From [Clostridium] clostridioforme AGR2157 (GTDB lineage: Bacteria > Bacillota > Clostridia > Lachnospirales > Lachnospiraceae), in the NCBI RefSeq assembly GCF_000424325.1, contig NZ_AUJR01000017.1:1-64000 (forward strand): a stretch of 64,000 nucleotides of DNA, written 5' to 3'. Each line of letters starts with the position of its first letter. Positions within the stretch are counted from its first letter, which is position 1. The position numbers and the translations under genes are program-made. The notes beneath the pieces were generated by a model. It made no database searches, was not told the DNA's origin, and was given only the letters and a program-made list of their open reading frames with translations. This document shows positions 58,042-64,000 of this stretch, piece by piece.

Positions 58042-60897
58042 ATGCCAAAGATAATTTTTACCTCCCGGTATGTGCGGGATGCTCCGCCTGCCCAGCTGGA
58101 AAACTATGTCCGTTATATCGGAACCCGTGAGGGTGTGGAGAAGGTCGATGAAAGTAAGCTGCTTCTCCCAGCCACCATCAATCAAAAAAATCTAATCCGT
58201 CAGCTCATCCGTGATATTCCGGCAGCCAAAGAAATGCTGGAGTACACGGATTTTTTGTTGCAGCCAACCATCGGGAATGCTTCGGAACTGATCTCCTGTG
58301 CGCTGGAACAGCACCTCGACCTGATCGGCAAGCGGGAAAACTACGCGGATTACATTGCGAACCGTCCCCGTGTGGAGCGTGTAGGTGAGCATGGACTCTT
58401 TACCGATGCAGGACAGTCAGTGGTACTGGCAAAGGTGCAGGGTGAGGTGGCAAAACACAAAGGCGCTGTATGGACCCATGTGGTTTCCCTGCGGCGGGAG
58501 GATGCGGCGAGGCTTGGCTATGACAGCGCAAAGCAGTGGATGGCTCTGCTTCGTTCCAAGCGGGCCATGCTCTGCAAGCACATGAGGATTGACAGTGAAA
58601 ATCTCCGCTGGTATGCAGCCTTTCACAACGAGGGTCATCATCCCCATGTGCATCTGATGGTTTATTCAGCCAAGGACAATGACGGCTACCTGACGGAAAA
58701 ATCCATCGAGGCCATGCGCTCGGAATTGGCACACGATATCTTCCGTCAGGATTTCGCACACCTCTATGACAAGCAGAATCAGGCACGCGCCGAATTGAAA
58801 ACAGGTGCGGCAGATGTGATGAGAAAGATGATGAAAGAACTGCGCTCCGGCACGCTGGTAAACCCGGAAATCCAGGGGCAGATGATAAAGCTGTCAGAGC
58901 GGTTACAAAATACAGGCGGGAAAAAAGTCTATGGTTATCTCAAGCGGGATGTAAAGAACCTGATTGACCAAGTCGTGGATGAGCTGGCGAAGGACAGCCG
59001 GGTGGATGCTCTGTATCAGGCATGGGGAAAATGGCAGAATGAAATTCTGCTGACCTATCAAAACACGGTGCCGTCTTTGCCGCTCCTTTCCAGACAGCCC
59101 CAGTTTAAGAGCATCAAGAACATGGTAATTGCAGAAGCGATGAACCTTGGCAGGCATCAGGTTACCTTTGAAGATGAAACAGCTTCCTTCATAGAGTCGG
59201 ATGATTTGCCAGAGCCGGAAAACGGTCAGGAGTTTTCAGAAGAAGCAATACCGGAATGGCAGGAGCAGGAATATACAAAGAGCAGAAGTGGAAAAAGCCG
59301 TGGTCAGAAATGGTGGAACGACGGGTATAAGGAAGCCCGTAAAAATCTTTATGGAAGCAAAGAGCAGGAACCGGACTTCGCAGAAGCCTTCCGCCTCTTT
59401 GTACTGGAAGCGCAATCCGGTAACGGACTGGCCATGCACGACCTGGGAAGGATGCTGGCAGACGGGCTGGGGCGGGAGATCGATCCTGCCGGTGCGCAGG
59501 AATGGTATGTCAAGGCACTGGCGGCGTTTCTGAAAGAGGAAAAGCATACAGAAGAAAAACAGCGTCCCTACCTGCAGTACCGCATCGGCAAGATGTTTGC
59601 CGCCGGTCTGGGAACCGAACAGGATTATGAAAAGGCAGCCCAGTGGTTTTCCAGGGCAGTGGCAGCAAACCACAAGTACGCGCAATATTCCCTTGCCGGA
59701 TTGTATTACCGGGGACAGGGAGAGGAGCAGAGCTATGAGCAGGCGCACAATCTTTACAGATGTTCGGCGGAGCAGGGAAATCCCTATGCGGATTATGAAC
59801 TGGCAAAAATGTACCGGGATGGGATTGGAACACAAAGGGATATAGGGCAGGCTGAAGCACACTTTCAAAATGCATTTTCGGGATTCTTTTCTCTGGAGGC
59901 AGACAGCCATGATGATAAACTCCAATATCGTCTGGGACAGATGCTCCACACAGGAACCGGTACGGGAAAAGACGATACAGCTGCCGCACACTATTGGGAA
60001 TGTGCCGCCAGGCTTGGCAACGTGAACGCGCAATATGCTCTGGGTAAGCTGTGGCTGGAAAATGGTACCGGAGACCCGGAGCAGGCGGTTGCATGGATTA
60101 CGAAAGCTGCCGAAAGCGGCAATGCCGCTGCCCAGTATGCATTGGGAAAAGTCTATCGTGATGGAATCCATGTGCCGCGGGATATGGAAAAGGCGGTGGA
60201 ACTGTTTACCCAATCGGCAGAACAGGACAATGAATACGCAGCCTATCAGCTTGGCAAGCTCTATCTGGCCGGAGAGGACATTCCAAAGGATGTGGAGGCA
60301 GCGATACGCTGGCTGTCTTTTTCTTCTGACAGCGGGAATGCGTATGCCCAGTATGCTCTTGGCAAGGTTTTTCTGGCAGGAGAAGATGTGCCCAAGGATG
60401 TTAGAAAAGCGGTCAGTCTGTTCATGGAATCGGCAGAACAGAAAAACGAGTATGCGGCCTACCAGCTTGGAAAACTCTATCTGGCCGGAGAGGATATTCC
60501 GAAGGATGTGGATACCGCCATCCGCTGGCTTACGGAAGCAGCGGATCAGAATAACCAGTATGCACAGTACCTGTTGGGAAAGCTGTATCTCTGCGGTCGG
60601 GATGTGCCGCGGGACAGGGAAAAAGCTATCTTGTTTTTGCAGGCATCTGCCGCACAGGGAAATATCTACGCCCAGTTTTTCCTCGACCATCTGGACTCGT
60701 TTCGTGACCCGTCTGCTTTTCTGGCAGCCACCCGTCTGCTGCACCGGCTGGAGAATCTGTTCCGGGAGGACTATCAGAAAGCAGCTGGCGGCAGTCCATT
60801 CCACATCGACCGGAAGCGCAGGCGTAAGCTGGCGGAGAAGAAACAGGCGCAGGGACACAAACGGGATGACAGAGAACCCGTTCAACAGACTTTTTGA
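58042..60897 (+). CDS. MobP3-type relaxase with C-terminal SEL1-like repeats
   Basis: The 951-residue protein has an N-terminal relaxase domain (about 1-300) with the metal-binding three-His motif HNEGHHPHVHLMVY (about 195-208). A linker follows, then about eleven SEL1-like (TPR-type) repeats (about 450-890) such as AAYQLGKLYLAGEDIPKDV, ending in a basic tail. It nicks oriT and stays bound to the transferred strand; the catalytic Tyr is probably near the N-terminus (YVRYIG). The repeats may dock partners. Start 58042 has GGAGG 5 bases upstream; the open frame upstream overlaps the antitoxin promoter and is not used. Confidence 0.88.
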   Translation: MPKIIFTSRYVRDAPPAQLENYVRYIGTREGVEKVDESKLLLPATINQKNLIRQLIRDIPAAKEMLEYTDFLLQPTIGNASELISCALEQHLDLIGKRENYADYIANRPRVERVGEHGLFTDAGQSVVLAKVQGEVAKHKGAVWTHVVSLRREDAARLGYDSAKQWMALLRSKRAMLCKHMRIDSENLRWYAAFHNEGHHPHVHLMVYSAKDNDGYLTEKSIEAMRSELAHDIFRQDFAHLYDKQNQARAELKTGAADVMRKMMKELRSGTLVNPEIQGQMIKLSERLQNTGGKKVYGYLKRDVKNLIDQVVDELAKDSRVDALYQAWGKWQNEILLTYQNTVPSLPLLSRQPQFKSIKNMVIAEAMNLGRHQVTFEDETASFIESDDLPEPENGQEFSEEAIPEWQEQEYTKSRSGKSRGQKWWNDGYKEARKNLYGSKEQEPDFAEAFRLFVLEAQSGNGLAMHDLGRMLADGLGREIDPAGAQEWYVKALAAFLKEEKHTEEKQRPYLQYRIGKMFAAGLGTEQDYEKAAQWFSRAVAANHKYAQYSLAGLYYRGQGEEQSYEQAHNLYRCSAEQGNPYADYELAKMYRDGIGTQRDIGQAEAHFQNAFSGFFSLEADSHDDKLQYRLGQMLHTGTGTGKDDTAAAHYWECAARLGNVNAQYALGKLWLENGTGDPEQAVAWITKAAESGNAAAQYALGKVYRDGIHVPRDMEKAVELFTQSAEQDNEYAAYQLGKLYLAGEDIPKDVEAAIRWLSFSSDSGNAYAQYALGKVFLAGEDVPKDVRKAVSLFMESAEQKNEYAAYQLGKLYLAGEDIPKDVDTAIRWLTEAADQNNQYAQYLLGKLYLCGRDVPRDREKAILFLQASAAQGNIYAQFFLDHLDSFRDPSAFLAATRLLHRLENLFREDYQKAAGGSPFHIDRKRRRKLAEKKQAQGHKRDDREPVQQTF
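60220..60560 (+). repeat. Near-identical SEL1-encoding DNA repeats in the relaxase gene
   Basis: Segments starting near 60240 and 60460 encode the same AAYQLGKLYLAGEDIPKDV block with few base changes, and a third, similar block lies between. High identity at DNA level points to recent duplication or gene conversion of repeat units. Confidence 0.75.
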
Positions 60898-60910
60898 CAG
60901 GAGGTGCATC

Positions 60911-61849
60911 ATGTCAGGTTATGTTTATTTTACAGACGATCAGAAACAGCGGGCCAACGCGGTTGATCTGGAGGATTTTCTTGTGCGTCAGGGAGAGCGG
61001 CTTTTGCGTTCCGGCAGGGAGAAGCGTCTGGACAGCGACCACAGCATCACGGTGCGGGGGAATGAATGGTATGATCATGCCGCCGGGAAGGGCGGTCTTG
61101 CCATTGACTTTGTGCAGATGTTCTATGGCAGAAGCTTCCCGGATGCAGTTACCATGCTGTTAGGCGGGGAACAGGGGCAGCCATACCGCCCCAGGGAGCA
61201 GCGTGAGCCGGAACCGCCGAAACCCTTTGTACTGCCCAAGGCCCATTCCGATATGCGCCGGGTGTTTGCCTATCTGACAAAAACCCGCTGTCTGGATCGA
61301 AACGTGGTTTCCGCATTTGCCAGGGCAAAGCTGATCTATGAGGACAGCCAGTATCACAACGCAGTGTTCGTAGGGGTGGATAAAGATGGGGTCGCCCGCC
61401 ATGCCCATAAGCGGGGAACCTACACGCAGGGGGATGTGTTTAAGGGAAATGTGGACGGATGCGATCCGAAGTACAGCTTTCACTTTACCGGCCAGAGTGA
61501 TACGGTTTATGTGTTTGAAGCGCCCATCGACCTGCTGTCCTTTATTTCCCTGTATCAGAAAGACTGGGAAAAACACAGTTATGTAGCGCTTTGCGGTGTG
61601 TCGGAACAGGCTTTAATCCAACACTTAGTTGATAACCCGCAGATACAAAAGATTGGTCTGTGCCTCGATCATGACAAGGCAGGCATTCAGGCCAGGGAAC
61701 GGATCGGGAAAACTTTATCAGAGCGGGGATACAAAAATGTATTCTCGCTTTTTTCACGTCAAAAGGACTGGAATGAAGATCTGCAGGCACTGCGGGAGCA
61801 GGCTGCTTCGCAGATCACAGAACAGAAAAAGACCATGCAAATGGCTTGA
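60911..61849 (+). CDS. DUF3991/TOPRIM domain protein (conjugative primase-like)
   Basis: The 312 residues comprise an N-terminal DUF3991/zinc-ribbon-like region (RANAVDLEDFLVRQGE, then NEWYDHAAGKGGLAIDFVQ) and a TOPRIM domain (about 190-290). Its acidic motifs are VYVFEAPIDLLSF and KIGLCLDHDKAG. Such proteins prime or process transferred single strands. Start 60911 follows AGGAGG, 13 bases after the relaxase stop. The same frame is open for 292 codons upstream, across the SEL1 repeats, but that part is not coding. Confidence 0.85.
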   Translation: MSGYVYFTDDQKQRANAVDLEDFLVRQGERLLRSGREKRLDSDHSITVRGNEWYDHAAGKGGLAIDFVQMFYGRSFPDAVTMLLGGEQGQPYRPREQREPEPPKPFVLPKAHSDMRRVFAYLTKTRCLDRNVVSAFARAKLIYEDSQYHNAVFVGVDKDGVARHAHKRGTYTQGDVFKGNVDGCDPKYSFHFTGQSDTVYVFEAPIDLLSFISLYQKDWEKHSYVALCGVSEQALIQHLVDNPQIQKIGLCLDHDKAGIQARERIGKTLSERGYKNVFSLFSRQKDWNEDLQALREQAASQITEQKKTMQMA

Positions 61850-61860
61850 AGGGAGGAAGT

Positions 61861-63678
61861 ATGCAGACACAGCAAATCGTAATTCTTATCTGTATCGGTC
61901 TTGGGATGTTCGCCATCATCGGCGGGGTGTCTTTACTGGCAAACTACTATACCTTAAACGGGATTAAATCCAAAACGGTAGGAGATGGCCAGCATGGTAC
62001 CGCGCGGTTTGCCACAGAAAAGGAAATCCGGGATACCTACAAACAGGTGCCATATGAACCGGAACGCTGGAGGAGGGGAGAAGCACTGCCCACAGAGCAG
62101 GGGCTGGTGGTGGGGTATAAAAAACGGGGAACCTCCGTCACCGCTTTGGTGGACAGCGGTGATATTCACTGTCTGATGATAGGTGCGGCGGGCGTTGGCA
62201 AGACCGCCAACTTTTTGTATCCCAACATCGAATATGCCTGTGCTTCCGGCATGAGCTGGCTCTGCACAGACACCAAGGGAGATCTGTTCCGTAACTATGC
62301 AGGAATCGCAAAAGACTGCTACGGATACCAGATTTCTGTGCTTGACCTGCGAAACCCCACCAGGTCAGATGGGGACAATATCCTGACGCTGGTGAACAAG
62401 TACATGGACGAATATCTGGCACACCCGGAAAACCTGGCAGCCAAAGCAAAGGCGGAAAAGTATGCCAAGATTACAGCGAAGACCATCATCTGTTCTGACG
62501 GAGCGGAAGCCAGCAGTTACGGACAGAACGCGTTCTTCTATGATGCCGCCGAAGGTCTGCTGGCTTCGGTGATTCTGCTGATTGCAGAGTTCTGTCCGAC
62601 GGAGAAGCGCCATATCATTTCGGTGTTCAAGCTGATTCAGGATCTGCTGGCTCCCTCGCCGGTAAAGAACCGCAGCCTGTTCCAGCTTTTGATGGATAAG
62701 CTGCCGCCTACCCACAAGGCAAAGTGGTTTGCAGGCGCCGCTTTAAACAGTGCGGATCAGGCCATGGCTTCGGTGCTTTCCACAACCATGTCCCGGCTCA
62801 ATGCCTTTCTGGATTCGGAAATGGAGCAGATCCTGTGCTTTGACAGTGCGCTGGATACGGAAACCTTCTGCACCAGCAAGTCCGCCATCTTCATTGTGCT
62901 GCCGGAAGAAGATAACACAAAGTACTTCATGGTGTCTTTGTTCCTCCAGCAGCTCTACCGGGAGATGCTCACCATTGCGGATGAGCATGGTGGCAAGCTG
63001 CCCAACCGGGTCATGGTATTTGCGGATGAAATCGGAACGATACCGAAAATAGAATCCATGGAGATGATGTTCTCCGCCGGACGTTCCCGCCAGATTTCCA
63101 TGGTTCCCATCATCCAGAGCTTTGCACAGCTTCAGAAAAACTATGGGAAAGAGGGTTCCAGCATTATCATCGATAACTGTCAGGACATTTTGTTCGGCGG
63201 CTTTGCACCCAACTCAGAAAGTGCAGAGATTCTGTCAAAGGCACTGGGAAATCGAACCGTTTTGTCCGGTTCCGTCAGCAGAGGAAAGAATGATCCCAGC
63301 CAGAGCCTGCAGATGATCAGTCGCCCGCTCATGTCTCCGGATGAACTGAAAACGCTGCCGAAGGGGCATTTTATTTTGGCAAAGACCGGAAACTGTCCCA
63401 TGCAGACACAGCTTCCCTTGTTCTTAAAGTGGGGGATTCGGTTTGGAGAAGCTTATGAAGTGGCAGAACAGGCAGCCCGACCGGTGACCTATGCGGACCG
63501 GTTTGAGCTGGAGCAGGAGATTCTGCGGAGAAGAGATGATTTTGATGCGGATGAGACAGACGAGGCGCCGCTCCCTCCAGCCGGCCGCAGCAGTTCCACC
63601 GGACAACTCCATTCCCCTGCGTCGGAACAGGTGATGGAACGAAACCGTCCGCGTCGCCCTCCGCTGCGGACTGATTAG
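61861..63678 (+). CDS. VirD4/TraG-type coupling protein
   Basis: The 605-residue protein has an N-terminal transmembrane helix (about 6-30), Walker A GAAGVGKTANFLYP (about 107), Walker B VMVFADEIGTIPKI (about 384) and a TraG-type core (DTKGDLFRNYAG, NCQDILFGGFAPNSESA). It delivers the relaxase-DNA complex to the VirB4/VirB6 channel. Only one transmembrane helix is evident, unlike the usual two. Start 61861 is chosen for GGGAGG 4-5 bases upstream; ATG 61846 overlaps the previous gene without an SD. Confidence 0.9.
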   Translation: MQTQQIVILICIGLGMFAIIGGVSLLANYYTLNGIKSKTVGDGQHGTARFATEKEIRDTYKQVPYEPERWRRGEALPTEQGLVVGYKKRGTSVTALVDSGDIHCLMIGAAGVGKTANFLYPNIEYACASGMSWLCTDTKGDLFRNYAGIAKDCYGYQISVLDLRNPTRSDGDNILTLVNKYMDEYLAHPENLAAKAKAEKYAKITAKTIICSDGAEASSYGQNAFFYDAAEGLLASVILLIAEFCPTEKRHIISVFKLIQDLLAPSPVKNRSLFQLLMDKLPPTHKAKWFAGAALNSADQAMASVLSTTMSRLNAFLDSEMEQILCFDSALDTETFCTSKSAIFIVLPEEDNTKYFMVSLFLQQLYREMLTIADEHGGKLPNRVMVFADEIGTIPKIESMEMMFSAGRSRQISMVPIIQSFAQLQKNYGKEGSSIIIDNCQDILFGGFAPNSESAEILSKALGNRTVLSGSVSRGKNDPSQSLQMISRPLMSPDELKTLPKGHFILAKTGNCPMQTQLPLFLKWGIRFGEAYEVAEQAARPVTYADRFELEQEILRRRDDFDADETDEAPLPPAGRSSSTGQLHSPASEQVMERNRPRRPPLRTD

Positions 63679-63694
63679 GCAGGAGGTGTGTGCA

Positions 63695-63958
63695 ATCGGA
63701 TACTTTGCGATGATTTATGCCAAGGATTTGCCGCACCGGGCAAAGACTGTGTATATGTACCTGAAAGACCGGTGCAACCGTGACAATCAGTGCTATCCAG
63801 CCATCGGGACCATTGCCAGAGAGCTGCAGCTTTCCCGCAGGACCGTGGAGCGTGCCATTGCTGACCTGGAACAGGCAGGATTGCTTTCTAAGGAGCAGCG
63901 CTGGAGAGAGAACGGTGGCAGGAGCAGTCTGCTATATACCCTGAAGGTGCCGCCATAA
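63695..63958 (+). CDS. Winged helix-turn-helix protein (GntR/MarR-like fold) with an ATC at the expected start
   Basis: The protein has 87 residues if started at 63695. It carries AKTVYMYLKDRC and a wHTH core (CYPAIGTIARELQLSRRTVERAIADLEQAGLLSKEQRWRENGGRSS), like the DnaD/replication-initiator-type HTH proteins of mobile elements. AGGAGG (63681-63686) is 8 bases before ATC (IGYFAMIYAKDLPHR). GTG 63686 overlaps the SD itself, and ATG 63710 is 23 bases away. The natural start may be a mutated or rare codon. Confidence 0.7.
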   Translation: MGYFAMIYAKDLPHRAKTVYMYLKDRCNRDNQCYPAIGTIARELQLSRRTVERAIADLEQAGLLSKEQRWRENGGRSSLLYTLKVPP

Positions 63959-63967
63959 AAGAAAAAA

Positions 63968-64000
63968 TGCCGCCAGGGGAAAAGTCTGTCCTCTTGGTGG
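63968..64000 (+). terminator. Probable terminator cut by the window edge
   Basis: CCGCCAGGGG and the partial partner TCCTCTTGGTGG pair around AAAAGTCTG. The T-tract would lie beyond 64000. Confidence 0.45.

Larger units (their letters stand above)
25465..64000. mobile_element. Integrative conjugative element, left part (continues beyond the window)
   Basis: About 38.5 kb of element DNA encodes antirestriction proteins, DNA methylases, a Tad-type pilus cluster, a type IV secretion system (VirB2, B3, B4, B6-like), a MobP3-type relaxase and a VirD4 coupling protein. It begins at the 3' end of rlmD. Nearly all genes run rightwards with short gaps; only an XRE regulator and the PBECR4 unit run the other way. 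No integrase is seen, so it must lie past 64000. Several lesions suggest that transfer may be impaired. Confidence 0.85.

Noticed and set aside
60035-60910. 292-codon extension of the TOPRIM protein frame across the relaxase gene
   Set aside because: It is an alternative frame of SEL1-repeat DNA, with a biased, repetitive product and no SD at its start. AGGAGG and ATG 60911 give a proper start.
59236-60912. 558-codon minus-strand frame opposite the relaxase repeats
   Set aside because: Long only because the repeat DNA lacks stops on that strand. The relaxase frame has a recognised domain and an SD.

Overview
The window reads as a stretch of a Gram-positive, spore-forming Clostridia chromosome, most likely Lachnospiraceae of the Enterocloster/Clostridium bolteae type (inferred from gene content, not from any marker gene). 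A large integrative conjugative element (ICE) fills the right 60 percent. No rRNA, tRNA or CRISPR array was found.

Chromosomal part (1-25464). It opens with the 5' end of an ISLre2-type transposase on the minus strand. Next come a polysaccharide O-acylation pair (MBOAT + DHHW/AlgX-like), a YitT transporter, class I ribonucleotide reductase (alpha and beta) behind a promoter with an NrdR-like palindrome in its spacer, an M20 peptidase, a sugar-phosphate nucleotidyltransferase, a YyaC spore protein, a LysM protein, a DUF5711 protein and a ROK glucokinase. These are followed by a secreted choline-binding-repeat protein, an OmpR-type two-component system, MutS2, an HtrA-like protein lacking catalytic residues, a YhaM-type exoribonuclease and the 23S rRNA methyltransferase RlmD.

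ICE (about 25465 to beyond 64000). The chromosomal gene order stops at the 3' end of rlmD (rumA), a known ICE integration site. Everything to the right is element DNA; the integrase and right end are not in the window. The modules in order are: (a) host-defence evasion and DNA modification (two large ArdA-like proteins, LPD28, a frameshifted Dam-type methylase, AbrB-like genes, YodL, SpoVG); (b) a compact Tad/type IVc pilus cluster (pilin-like proteins, prepilin peptidase, CpaB, CpaE, CpaF, TadB, TadC), ending in a truncated and frameshifted surface-protein gene; (c) a type IV secretion system (VirB2-like DUF3852, VirB6/TrbL, VirB3, VirB4, NlpC/P60 hydrolase), interleaved with a DUF4406 protein, a cytosine methyltransferase carrying a nested ORF, an amidoligase/GGCT pair and an XRE repressor; (d) DNA processing (RHH protein, MobP3-type relaxase with SEL1 repeats, TOPRIM protein, VirD4 coupling protein, HTH protein).

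Between (c) and (d), on the minus strand, lies the most interesting unit. A perfect-consensus promoter drives a short structured RNA containing an imperfect 56-nt repeat and ending in an intrinsic terminator. It is followed at once by a PBECR4 (BECR-fold nuclease-like) gene, which is the architecture of a type III toxin-antitoxin system.

The element shows decay (one nonsense codon, two frameshifts, one apparent microhomology deletion). In three genes, ATT, ATA or ATC stands exactly where a start codon is expected behind a perfect Shine-Dalgarno.
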